Notes: generated by a model from the sequence alone, not told the origin. DNA of 10,466 nucleotides from CAWEZN01 sp964498015 (GCA_964498015.1 CAZCFT010000083.1:1-10466); one strand, 5' to 3'. Numbered from the stretch's first letter, positions 1 through 7,162 are shown. Numbers and translations are program-made.

Positions 1-174
1 AAAGAAGAAATCGCTCCCGGCGCCGTGATCTGCAAACACTGCCATTCAATTATCAACGCCCCCCCGAAGAAAAAAAAGAAAGTACCCTTCTGGTACAGTA
101 CTTACATGCTTGGGGTCTATTCTGGTATAATATTTTCCGCAATCCTTGTCTATCTTTTTTATCGAATATTCTGA
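1..174 (+). CDS. Partial zinc-ribbon protein with C-terminal membrane helix (3' end only)
   Basis: Frame 1 is open from the window edge to TGA at 172-174, giving 57 residues; the start lies outside the window. Visible are one CxxC pair (CKHC, residues 11-14) after EEIAPGAVI, a very basic stretch (PPKKKKKV, about 21-28), and a hydrophobic segment (about 35-55) that ends the protein. A CxxC preceded by 'APGAVIC' resembles the second half of a small zinc ribbon of the kind found at protein ends (pattern CPxC...CxxC); the first pair would be upstream. The lysines before the helix suggest the ribbon is cytoplasmic and the helix anchors it with only a few residues outside. The function cannot be given. 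It converges on the leftward genes. Confidence 0.6.
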   Translation, partial: KEEIAPGAVICKHCHSIINAPPKKKKKVPFWYSTYMLGVYSGIIFSAILVYLFYRIF

Positions 175-402
175 TTATAATACCGCAAATATTTTTGCGC
201 GCCGTCAGGAACCCTTTCCTGACGGAATTCCACCATTTTCGGCCAAAGGTCGTCTGGAATCATTTCTCTTCCATATGGAACCGCAAATACTTCTTCCCCT
301 TTCCGTCAAATCATAATATGTATGATTCCGGCGCTTTATCCATTTGTTCTTGGCAATCTTTTTCCGGTACTGCGCCATCACCGCATTCACTCTTTGAACC
401 AA
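159..402 (-). pseudogene. Possible small hypothetical gene broken by a frameshift
   Basis: Downstream of the DUF4340 gene, a leftward frame (TTG at 402, or GTG 390 or ATG 378) encodes MAQYRKKIAKNKWIKRRNHT then YYDLTE, and continues as a poor-looking, Arg/Ser-rich tail to a stop at 205. If one base is added near 296-303 (minus-strand run GAAAGGGG), the frame becomes LTEKGEEVFAVPYGREM and so on, ends ...YNQNIR, and stops at 159-161 with more ordinary codon use. The LTEKGEE pattern recalls the wing of winged-helix proteins, but the piece is too short to assign. No convincing ribosome binding site is seen, and the 3' part overlaps the end of the convergent gene by 16 bp and contains two hairpins. 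It may be a decayed gene, a homopolymer sequencing error, or not a gene at all. Confidence 0.3.
202..225. terminator. Inverted repeat between convergent genes, possible bidirectional terminator
   Basis: CCGTCAGGA (202-210) and TCCTGACGG (217-225) form a perfect 9-bp stem with a 6-base loop. A second, weaker palindrome, CGCAAA/TTTGCG (184-199), lies beside it. The location between a rightward gene ending at 174 and a leftward operon ending near 427 suits a shared terminator. Neither strand has a proper T-tract right after the stem, so classic intrinsic termination is uncertain. Confidence 0.4.
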
Positions 403-426
403 TCTCCAAGTCGATCTGCCCAGAAC

Positions 427-1359
427 TTATTTCTCCGGCAGGAAATCGGCAAATTGCTTCATCATGTTATCATAGATACTTCTGGATATGACAAAAATAT
501 CCTCGCTCTCCGACTGCCGACAAAACAGACGATTGGCCGTCGAATCGGCGGCGGCAAATTCCACCCCCAGAGCTGGGCCATTAAGAAGAGAAACTTTCAC
601 AGTCAGGGCCAATTTGTTAAAAGCGGTCTTGACCGAATCGATCTCGTTGGCAAAATCGCTTGCGCGAAGCATTCCTGCCTGACGAATAAATGCCTCAGTC
701 TTCATGCTGTCCGTCGGCAGAGAATCGCTATATGGCGATTTTGAAACATACCATTCCGTCACCCCTTTTCTTATATGGAAGACCCTATCAGGATAAACAA
801 ATTCAATCTCCTTGACATTGTCCGGCTGAAAAGCGAGGATAGTTCTATTTAGCCATTGCGTACGGCGCCTATTAAATAAATAAGTCAAGAGTCCTTCGCT
901 GAGATAGACCTCTTTACTCCCCGGTTTTCTCACATAAGTATGCGCATAGTCGTTCGACATCTTGCCAATTATTATGGAATTTAATAGTTGATCTCCATTG
1001 AAGAACTGCACAAAGTTTCCATTAATACTGTCCACCAGAAAATCACGCTGACGTTCGGGATTTTCCGAAATAACATTGCCCACTTTCATTCCCGCCGAAG
1101 AATTCACCATATTATTCACTGCCGAACTGTCGGCCAGTTTCGGTTTGTCTCCATCCAAATACCAGCGACCGTCTCTGATGACAAAATTCAGGCTGTCGTT
1201 CGTGGTTTTCACCGCGATTTTGTTGACTTCTTTCGCATCAAGTTTAAGAAAACCCTCGATTGTCTTAGCCGAGGTGCGTCGCGATTCAATCTTGCTCTGG
1301 ACAAACCATATGGCGCAAATGACTATAAGAATCCCCGCAGGTATGATCAGTCGTTTCAT
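427..1359 (-). CDS. DUF4340 domain-containing protein, last gene of GldAFG-like ABC operon
   Basis: This 310-residue protein has an N-terminal signal anchor (MKRLIIPAGILIVICAIWFV, 1-20), so most of it should lie outside the cytoplasmic membrane. DUF4340 features are visible: a beta-rich repeated layout, GRWYLDGDKPKLADSSAVNN (about 64-83), and the later YVRKPGSKEVYLSEGLLTYL followed by QWLNRTI. DUF4340 proteins commonly sit beside GldG-type auxiliary proteins of ABC-2 transporters; their biochemical role is not established. I chose ATG 1359 over the longer ORF start at 1398 because AAGGAGA (1364-1370) sits 5 bases upstream and the start overlaps the previous stop as ATGA. The longer start would add 13 residues (MANQKVSQEKGDI) inside the upstream gene. 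Translation is probably coupled to the GldG-like gene. Confidence 0.87.
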   Translation of the reverse strand: MKRLIIPAGILIVICAIWFVQSKIESRRTSAKTIEGFLKLDAKEVNKIAVKTTNDSLNFVIRDGRWYLDGDKPKLADSSAVNNMVNSSAGMKVGNVISENPERQRDFLVDSINGNFVQFFNGDQLLNSIIIGKMSNDYAHTYVRKPGSKEVYLSEGLLTYLFNRRRTQWLNRTILAFQPDNVKEIEFVYPDRVFHIRKGVTEWYVSKSPYSDSLPTDSMKTEAFIRQAGMLRASDFANEIDSVKTAFNKLALTVKVSLLNGPALGVEFAAADSTANRLFCRQSESEDIFVISRSIYDNMMKQFADFLPEK

Positions 1360-2957
1360 AATGTCTCCTTTTTCCTGAGAGACCTTTTGATTTGCCAACG
1401 GATGAACCCGAAGATAGCCACCGCCAGCGGCATAGCCAGCATATTAATATATTTTACGGTCTTCTTTCCGGCGTCCGAAGTCTCCCTCAAGATTCTTGAA
1501 CCGACTTCCTTGGAGCGAATTGAAATTAACCCTTTATCCTGAGTCATCCAGTCGGCAATATTGAGGAGCAGAGTAAACCCGGTCTCATTTCTACGGCTGT
1601 CGTCATTTATGAATGAACCATTTCCAATGACAACCATCCTTGTATCGGTAACCGAATCTATTTTTGCCGGAAGGGGAGTAGCGCTGGATGTATCCGATCC
1701 GGCATACTCAGGAACAGCCTTATCTTTGAAATAGCTCTCGAATTTTCCGCTCAACATTGCCGCCAGAGGAATCTTGGACTGCATGAAATCAGCCTGCGTG
1801 TACTGTTTTTCCGGCGAGATATCGTATGGCGTTCCTATTAGACCGGCCTTTTCCGAAGTAGTGAAAAGTTGCTCGCGCTTGGCCGCATATCCCAGAGGAT
1901 AGCTAAAATCAAGCGGGCTGGCATATATCAATCCCAGTGATTTGAAATCTTTCACCGCCGGTATTTCATTATTGAAATCGGTAATCGCCAAATAGAATGG
2001 ATATTTGACAATGCTTTGCATCTGGTATGATCCCATATTCCGCATGATCGGAACCATGTTGCATTGAACATCAACCACGAGGCTTTCTTTAATGCCGACC
2101 CCATAATAGTTCAGAAGCAAATCAAGACCGGTATTGATTGGAGTTACCCTCGCCTCAGGAATGTTGACATCGAATCTGTCGATCAAGAACGCAACCCGCC
2201 CGCCCCGCATCATAAATTGGTCGAGCAGGTAAAGCTCCCACTGACTGAATTCGCTCTTCGGCGAGACAACAAATAACACCGATATCTGCTCGGGAATCGT
2301 TTTCTGGTTCTTGAGATCAAGAAATTGGATCCGATATTCTTTCTGCAAAAGCTGATAAGCCCACTGCAGGCCTTTGCTCATATCCGGCTCGCCATGACCC
2401 ATAGTGAAAGCAATTGAAGGGACCTCGGCTGTCGATAGTTTCTTTATCGCGCTTGAAAGGTCATATTCCAAATTATCCGTGTTTTCAATAAAGGGAATTA
2501 CCTCTTGTTTGTCGCCGTACAGGAGAGCCACGCCCTTGTACCCTTTTATGAATTCAGTCTTGTCATTTCTGTAAACGTTGAATTGAAGAGTGGGAATGCG
2601 GTACCCCATCGCCTCCTGCTCCTTGTCGGTCTTGACCGGATCAATGAATTCATAATGCAGATACCCATGCGAATAAGCCTTGTAATCATCAAGAAGATCT
2701 TTCAAGTAGCGGGCGTCATTATTATGTGGAGACGGGAGATCTTCGGTCATAAAGGCTTTCACATTCAGGCGGTCGCTGAGATTCCCCACTAATTCTTTCG
2801 AAGTCGTAGATAGAGAATAAATATTGTTATCCGTCAAGTCCGCCCGCGAAAACAGGTTCAGCGAAATCAGGTTGACTATTATAAGAATAGCGGCCACTAT
2901 TATTATCAAAACCGCGGCAGCCGATTTTGTCTTTACATCTTTTATCTTTGTTTTCAT
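1356..2957 (-). CDS. GldG-like ABC transporter auxiliary protein (ABC_transp_aux family)
   Basis: A 533-residue protein with a membrane helix near the N terminus (about 12-35, AAAVLIIIVAAILIIVNLIS), a large extracytoplasmic region, and a C-terminal helix (MLAMPLAVAIFGFIRW) followed by basic residues RSLRKKE. The segment after helix 1 (LTDNNIYSLSTTSKELVGNL) and the core SIAFTMGHGEPD carry the GHGE motif typical of GldG. In Bacteroidota, GldG works with GldF and GldA in gliding motility; in other phyla related sets have no proven substrate. ATG 2957 is preferred to ATG 2963: AGGA at 2965-2968 is 7 bases from 2957 but almost touches 2963, and 2957 gives an ATGA overlap with the permease stop. 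The length is normal for the family and no damage is seen. Confidence 0.9.
   Translation of the reverse strand: MKTKIKDVKTKSAAAVLIIIVAAILIIVNLISLNLFSRADLTDNNIYSLSTTSKELVGNLSDRLNVKAFMTEDLPSPHNNDARYLKDLLDDYKAYSHGYLHYEFIDPVKTDKEQEAMGYRIPTLQFNVYRNDKTEFIKGYKGVALLYGDKQEVIPFIENTDNLEYDLSSAIKKLSTAEVPSIAFTMGHGEPDMSKGLQWAYQLLQKEYRIQFLDLKNQKTIPEQISVLFVVSPKSEFSQWELYLLDQFMMRGGRVAFLIDRFDVNIPEARVTPINTGLDLLLNYYGVGIKESLVVDVQCNMVPIMRNMGSYQMQSIVKYPFYLAITDFNNEIPAVKDFKSLGLIYASPLDFSYPLGYAAKREQLFTTSEKAGLIGTPYDISPEKQYTQADFMQSKIPLAAMLSGKFESYFKDKAVPEYAGSDTSSATPLPAKIDSVTDTRMVVIGNGSFINDDSRRNETGFTLLLNIADWMTQDKGLISIRSKEVGSRILRETSDAGKKTVKYINMLAMPLAVAIFGFIRWQIKRSLRKKETL
1365..1368 (-). promoter_or_regulatory. Ribosome binding site deciding the DUF4340 start
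   Basis: GGAG within AAGGAGA, 5 bases before ATG 1359 and inside the end of the GldG-like gene. It favours the 310-residue product over the longer ORF. Confidence 0.75.
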
Positions 2958-3664
2958 TTCCATTTCCTGCTTTCAAGAGATTGGACGGTTAAGAACAGGA
3001 ACAGAAACATCAGCGAGAAATAATATATCAGGTCGCGGCTATCAATGACGCCCCTTGAGATATTATTGAAATGATAGTCTATAGATATATATTCTAAAAT
3101 ACTGGCTAAGAACCCGGGGAAGAAAAAAATTATCTTATCCAGCATGAAAAAGACAAACACAATCGCGAACGACAGAATAAATGCCACAATCTGATTCTGG
3201 CTCAGACTTGAAGTGAATATCCCTATAGCAAGATAAACTCCGACAACCAATATCAGTCCCAGATATCCGGCGAAAGTCGCCCCAAGATCCGGCTGACCAA
3301 GTAGCGATATGGTCGCATAGTGTATAATCGTGAGAAGCAGGGTAACTATTATCAGAAGATACGCCGAAAGAAATTTACCCAGAACCAACTGCCAGTCATT
3401 TATGGGCAGAGTCATCAATAATTCAATCGTCCCAAGTCTTCTTTCCTCAGATATCAACCTCATCGACAGGGCCGGAACGAAAAAAAGAAGAATAAACCTT
3501 ATGATGCTGAACAAGGTCCGCAGGTCGGGGGTATTACTCAAGAAAAGAGTCGATGAAAACTGCCAGCCCGCTATCAGCAGGAAAAGAGTAATCACAACAT
3601 AGGCAATCGGCGAATCAAAATAAGAACGAAATTCCTTCTTGGCCAAAGTCAGTACCTGATGCAT
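2954..3664 (-). CDS. ABC-2 type permease, GldF-like
   Basis: This 236-residue integral membrane protein has about six hydrophobic helices (roughly 20-40, 52-70, 95-118, 128-150, 158-185 and 213-230). It begins MHQVLTLAKKEFRSYFDSP, the usual N-terminal amphipathic stretch of ABC-2 permeases. The loop SMRLISEERRLGTIELLMTL (about 67-86) is the family hallmark, where the E-x-x-x-G-T-x-E-L-L element contacts the ATPase. It should pair with the GldA-like ATPase encoded just upstream. The ATG follows the ATPase stop directly (TAGATG), with GGAGG (3670-3674) 5 bases upstream and inside the ATPase gene. Its stop overlaps the GldG-like start by 4 bases. A half-size permease would presumably work as a dimer; the substrate is unknown. 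Confidence 0.9.
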   Translation of the reverse strand: MHQVLTLAKKEFRSYFDSPIAYVVITLFLLIAGWQFSSTLFLSNTPDLRTLFSIIRFILLFFVPALSMRLISEERRLGTIELLMTLPINDWQLVLGKFLSAYLLIIVTLLLTIIHYATISLLGQPDLGATFAGYLGLILVVGVYLAIGIFTSSLSQNQIVAFILSFAIVFVFFMLDKIIFFFPGFLASILEYISIDYHFNNISRGVIDSRDLIYYFSLMFLFLFLTVQSLESRKWK

Positions 3665-4603
3665 CTATTCCTCCTTTCCCGTCAGCTTGCGGAAAATATC
3701 CTCCAGCGAGGTCTCTTCGCGCTTTAATTCCAGCAGGACCGTATTATTGGATTTGCAGAGATTAAAAATCTCCTCGCGGGGATCCGTTCCCTTGATAGTC
3801 TCTATTTCAAGATTGAGAAGATTATCATTGACCCGCCTTGTCTGAATTATTCTCTCCACCCCCGGAACCGAAGGAATTTTCGATTCGAACGCATCGAGAT
3901 TATTTTTCGCTTGAAGAGTGATTCGACCTCTTCCTTCGAATGAAGATTGAAGCTCTGCCGGCGTCCCATCGGCGACAATCTTTCCTTCATTTATAATCAA
4001 GACCCGGTTGCAGGTCGCTTCAACTTCAGGAAGAATATGCGAACACAGAATAATCGTCTTTTCCCTGCCCAATTCCCTGATCAAATTTCTTATTTCGATA
4101 ATCTGGTTGGGATCAAGACCAACCGTTGGTTCATCAAGAATCAGAATATCCGGATCATGCACCAGCGCCTGCGCCAGACCTACCCTCTGACGATACCCTT
4201 TGGAAAGCTCCCCGATATTTTTGTGCACAACACCCCCCAACCCGCATCGATCGATAACCAGCTTAATCCTTTTTCCATTCGTTGACAGCGACGATCCCCG
4301 CATGTTCTGCATGAATCTCAGGTAATCGACTACATTCATGTCCAGATAAAGCGGGGCGTTTTCAGGCAGATACCCGATTTTCTTGCGCACCTCAAGGGAA
4401 TCCGTCAGAATGCTGTGATCTTCAACCAAAACTGTCCCCGTCGTAGGGGAGAGATAGCAGGTGATTATTCTCACCGTCGTTGACTTACCCGCCCCATTAG
4501 GCCCAAGAAAACCGACCACGGTCCCTTTCTCAACCTCAAATGAAACATTGTCAACCGCCAAAGTCGGTCCATAAAATTTAGTCAGATTTCTAACTGAAAT
4601 CAT
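3665..4603 (-). CDS. ABC transporter ATP-binding protein, GldA-like
   Basis: A 312-residue cytoplasmic ATPase with all expected motifs: Walker A GPNGAGKST (34-42), YLPE in the Q-loop region (78-81; Glu in place of Gln, as is common in ABC-2 drug/Nat-type ATPases), signature LSKGYRQR (133-140), Walker B ILILDEP (153-159) with catalytic Glu158, D-loop GLDP, and switch His189. Residues from about 225 on form the extra C-terminal domain usual for ABC-2 ATPases. It should energise the GldF-like permease. It is the first gene of the leftward operon. The ATG at 4603 is the first possible start, since an in-frame TAG lies just upstream; the ribosome binding site is weak (AGG, 8 bases away). The generic alternative is a NatA/CcmA-type ATPase, but the neighbours support the Gld-like assignment. 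Confidence 0.95.
   Translation of the reverse strand: MISVRNLTKFYGPTLAVDNVSFEVEKGTVVGFLGPNGAGKSTTVRIITCYLSPTTGTVLVEDHSILTDSLEVRKKIGYLPENAPLYLDMNVVDYLRFMQNMRGSSLSTNGKRIKLVIDRCGLGGVVHKNIGELSKGYRQRVGLAQALVHDPDILILDEPTVGLDPNQIIEIRNLIRELGREKTIILCSHILPEVEATCNRVLIINEGKIVADGTPAELQSSFEGRGRITLQAKNNLDAFESKIPSVPGVERIIQTRRVNDNLLNLEIETIKGTDPREEIFNLCKSNNTVLLELKREETSLEDIFRKLTGKEE
3670..3674 (-). promoter_or_regulatory. Ribosome binding site of the GldF-like permease
   Basis: GGAGG, 5 bases before ATG 3664, embedded in the last codons of the ATPase gene. This arrangement suits coupled, roughly equal synthesis of the two subunits. Confidence 0.8.
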
Positions 4604-4635
4604 ATTCTTTACCTATCTTTAGATATATTGGCCTC

Positions 4636-4665
4636 CAAAAATACAAAATAGTCGCCGTTTGTCAA
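4636..4665 (-). promoter_or_regulatory. Promoter of the ABC transporter operon
   Basis: Reading leftward, TTGACA (4665-4660) is followed after 16 bases by TATTTT (4643-4638), a good sigma-70-like pair. The same bases also read TATTTTTG (4643-4636), matching the Bacteroidota TAnnTTTG box, with TTG about 19 bases before it. The predicted start of transcription would leave a leader of about 25-30 bases before ATG 4603. A small inverted repeat, TATCT/AGATA (4614-4625), lies in this leader. Confidence 0.6.
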
Positions 4666-4779
4666 CATCCTTAACAAAACTGATTTTACCTTTTGTCGGG
4701 CGCTTAGTTCCAGAAAATAATTCAAATTGGAGTCCATTGATAAGATGGATAAAATGTTGCCTCAGATACTATTCCGCCG

Positions 4780-4796
4780 CAGGTGGATGACACCTG
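4780..4796. repeat. REP-like hairpin
   Basis: CAGGTG (4780-4785) and CACCTG (4791-4796) pair across a 5-base loop, flanked by CCGCCG on the left and a C8 run on the right. The GC-rich palindrome in an AT-rich spacer resembles an interspersed repetitive extragenic palindrome. Only one copy is visible here, so its repetitive nature is inferred. Confidence 0.3.
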
Positions 4797-5106
4797 ACGC
4801 CCCCCCCTACTCACACCTTACATACTGGTAACCACTTTCTCCCGCCCGCCTTATCACAATCACACGACAATTTCCCCACCAAATCGCTGGTGTTTTCCCC
4901 CCCCGCCCCATTATTAGAGGCCATAATTATGTCTATAAGCGAAAAACATCTCCACCTTCCCAGCAAAGAAAACCACGCAATGGCTTCAAATGGTTTTACA
5001 AAAATTCAACTCATATTCGCCGTAAGTCTATTGCCTCGTGATTATTATGAAAGAAAAATTGCCAAAAAATAAAACAAAACGAACCCACTCAAAAACGCCC
5101 CTTTCT

Positions 5107-5130
5107 TGTGATATATCCCTATATATCACA
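5107..5130. promoter_or_regulatory. Perfect 10-bp inverted repeat, possible operator or RNA hairpin
   Basis: TGTGATATAT (5107-5116) and ATATATCACA (5121-5130) are exact inverted copies separated by CCCT. It lies about 220 bases past the dipeptidase stop and about 440 before the ABC operon promoter. No T-tract follows on either strand, so it is not a standard terminator. It may be a repressor site or a transcript-end hairpin. Confidence 0.4.
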
Positions 5131-5351
5131 CAAACTTACACTGCCGATTATACTGGCAAAAAAAATCCAAAAATCAAACCCAATCCCCCACAACTCATGT
5201 CAATACATACGATTAACAATCTCAAAATCGGTTCGTCTGAATCCCAATTAGTCGAAAATGCCGTCTAACCGATACAACCGCAAGAGAATATGTGAAACTA
5301 CGAACAAACCCAACCGCTTGCTCGGCGCTCATCTTCATATATTGTGGACGG

Positions 5352-6995
5352 CTAATCCACCAACTTCGACTCCGGTATCTTCTCCTGCTTTTTCGGCAGA
5401 CGGAACTGCTCCGGTCTCGATTTCAATACTTCCCTCAGCCAGCTTTCCGGATACCCCTTTTCCTTTGCCCGTCCCGTCGAATCCTGCACATACCCGTCGT
5501 TGTACTTAGCAACCAGATGCTCCCCCAGTTCTCGCCATTGCCGTACAATCGATTCCCCGTGCGATATCGAATAGTCCGTCAAATATTCTACCGCCAGCTT
5601 CTGATCTTTTTTCAAAAGCTCCAGTGCGGTTTGCTCTATAATCGGTTGCATTGTCATGAAGGCCCCCTCAATCTCTTTCTGTACTGTCAGTACTTCTGGA
5701 GCCATATAAGAAAATTTCAGATTGGCGAGATTGGCCACAAAATTGAACAGCCACCATGCCGACTCCCATGAAAATTCATTAAGTTGTCCCACCGTATATG
5801 ATTTCGGAATATCAGTGATAGAGCAATATAATGGGAAATAGCAGGTCATATATGTATCATCCAAACCGTACCAGTAAACTCCTCCGACTGCATCCGGCAT
5901 CCAATCCCGCGACTGAGACACAAACGAAAACGCCGTCTGCTGAGTCGATATCGGCCTCTCCCAGACATAGTCAATGCTATCGACCGTCCAATTCATCGGG
6001 CGGCATCGCAAAGGACTGCCAAACGGCCCGGCGTCGATGCCCTTTGTCATATCATAATCCGTCCCTTCATAATGATCGCGCATCAACGCGAAAACATCGG
6101 CCAGCGATATCTTCTTGTCCGGTTTTATCCAGAGCGGATACGGTTTAGCCCCTTCAACTGCTCTATGATAGTCCGGCGAAAAATTCTGCGACGGCGCCGC
6201 CCGTCTGAAAATGCTCCATACTCTTGTATCTGCATATCGCTGATTCTTGGGAGTCGCCGGGCAGTACGCCTCACAGAACCGAAAAGGCTGGCCCGACTTC
6301 GGGTCATAGTACCCTTTCTGTATGGCAAACGAAATTACATCTTTCGAATATATACAATTTTGCGTGTCATTCAGCGGAAACTCGCCGATTCTGGACTTAT
6401 TGGCGTGACAGGAAATATATCCATCGGGAATTCTCTGCGCCACCCAGACAGCCTTGCCGCTCCCCGAATCAGCCCCTATCATCTCCATTATCCAGGTTTC
6501 TTTTGTATCCGCAATGGAAAACGACTCACCCGTCGAGTTGTATCCATATTTATCAACCAGTTCCGTCATTACTTTAATCGCCTCTCTGGCGGTTTTGGCG
6601 CGCTCCAGCGCCAACTGTATCATATCCCAATATTCCAAAATCCCTTTCGGATGCTGAAGTTCCTCTCGGCCGTCAAAAGTGGTCTCGCTGATTGCCAACT
6701 GATATTCATTCATCATGCCGACCACAGCATAGCTATGCGGGACTTGAGCCACTTTGCCGCGCAATTTTCCATGCCAATCACTGATTTCAATCGAATCTCC
6801 CGCCTTATGGTCGGCCGCGGCGGCATACCCAAGATGCGGATGGAATTCCCCGTCACAGGTATAGGTTATCATCACCGTTCCATCGGCAGACGCCCCTTTG
6901 GTCACCAGCAGATTCGTACAGCCGTTGGCAGTTGGAATAAAGAGCGCAATTAATAAGAAGAAAACGCCTAAAATGCCCAGACATTGTTTCCCCAT
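5352..6995 (-). CDS. Secreted C69 family dipeptidase (PepD-like N-terminal nucleophile hydrolase)
   Basis: A 547-residue exported peptidase. The signal peptide MGKQCLGILGVFFLLIALFI then PTANG is followed at once by Cys26 in CTNLLVTKGASADGTVMITY, which matches the start of mature C69 (formerly U34) dipeptidases, where this Cys is the N-terminal nucleophile. Further family features are GMMNEYQLAISETTFDGREE, the TWIMEMIG stretch, and a Trp/Tyr-rich second half. Members typically cleave dipeptides; here the enzyme should act in the periplasm or outside the cell. ATG 6995 is chosen because GAAGGG (7003-7008) lies 7 bases upstream; the alternative GTG 7010 lacks such a site and would add five residues. 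The length is in the range of the longer bacterial C69 members. It is a single leftward gene, divergent from the kinase and with no obvious terminator after it. Confidence 0.93.
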   Translation of the reverse strand: MGKQCLGILGVFFLLIALFIPTANGCTNLLVTKGASADGTVMITYTCDGEFHPHLGYAAAADHKAGDSIEISDWHGKLRGKVAQVPHSYAVVGMMNEYQLAISETTFDGREELQHPKGILEYWDMIQLALERAKTAREAIKVMTELVDKYGYNSTGESFSIADTKETWIMEMIGADSGSGKAVWVAQRIPDGYISCHANKSRIGEFPLNDTQNCIYSKDVISFAIQKGYYDPKSGQPFRFCEAYCPATPKNQRYADTRVWSIFRRAAPSQNFSPDYHRAVEGAKPYPLWIKPDKKISLADVFALMRDHYEGTDYDMTKGIDAGPFGSPLRCRPMNWTVDSIDYVWERPISTQQTAFSFVSQSRDWMPDAVGGVYWYGLDDTYMTCYFPLYCSITDIPKSYTVGQLNEFSWESAWWLFNFVANLANLKFSYMAPEVLTVQKEIEGAFMTMQPIIEQTALELLKKDQKLAVEYLTDYSISHGESIVRQWRELGEHLVAKYNDGYVQDSTGRAKEKGYPESWLREVLKSRPEQFRLPKKQEKIPESKLVD

Positions 6996-7044
6996 GGCTT
7001 TACCCTTCACAAAATTTGTTGTTTAAGAGAGAATAAAACAAAGA

Positions 7045-7057
7045 CCCATTAAATGGG
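7045..7057. promoter_or_regulatory. Short palindrome upstream of the dipeptidase gene
   Basis: CCCATT-A-AATGGG is a perfect 13-base palindrome about 50 bases before the dipeptidase ATG. On the minus strand it is followed by the T-rich TCTTTGTTTTATT, so it could be a weak attenuator or an operator. The evidence is limited to symmetry and position. Confidence 0.3.
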
Positions 7058-7162
7058 CAATCAAAAACAGGAAATAAATGGAAAGTCGAAAAAAAACCTT
7101 GCGATTTCTTAATAGCATTGTTTACTTTGCCTAAGATTTTCTGGGAATTAGACTTATATGTG

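Larger units (their letters stand above)
4666..5351. other. Gene-free spacer with skewed composition
   Basis: About 690 bases between the dipeptidase stop and the ABC operon promoter. I find no convincing gene or RNA. On the + strand it is strongly poor in G from about 4797: in 5161-5220, for example, I count 18 C and 2 G. It includes two runs of eight C (4800-4807, 4897-4904), a hairpin at 4780-4796 and a perfect inverted repeat at 5107-5130. A 47-codon ORF (4929-5072) with AGAGG 8 bases upstream is the only coding hint and is not persuasive. Confidence 0.6.

Noticed and set aside
322..744. Plus-strand ORF of 140 codons over the end of the DUF4340 gene
   Set aside because: It is antisense to a supported gene, has no ribosome binding site and no recognisable motif.
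1360..1398. N-terminal extension of the DUF4340 protein (MANQKVSQEKGDI)
   Set aside because: ATG 1359 has a clear ribosome binding site, an ATGA overlap and a normal signal-anchor start; the extension would overlap the GldG-like gene without a site of its own.
4800..4904. Two C8 tracts as a phase-variation switch
   Set aside because: They lie in non-coding DNA far from the -35/-10 spacing of the promoter I see, so slippage would have no evident effect.
4929..5072. 47-codon ORF (MSISEKHLHLPSKENHAMAS...) with AGAGG 8 bases upstream
   Set aside because: The start signal is passable, but the composition follows the skewed spacer and there is no domain, membrane segment or neighbour link. Kept only as a note.
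5107..5130. CRP/FNR-type site (TGTGA...TCACA)
   Set aside because: The half-sites are separated by 14 bases, not the 6 expected for CRP, so only the general inverted repeat is reported.
5038..5268. 76-codon ORF rich in Lys, Thr, Pro and Asn
   Set aside because: Its make-up simply reflects the A/C-rich, G-poor DNA, and there is no ribosome binding site.
5344..5360. Hairpin GTGGA/TCCAC at the dipeptidase stop as a terminator
   Set aside because: The stem has only five pairs, includes the stop region and lacks a following T-tract.
6072..6953. Long ORF on the + strand (293 codons) opposite the dipeptidase gene
   Set aside because: It lies wholly antisense to a well-recognised C69 coding sequence; its translation is rich in Arg, Ser and His with no family features.
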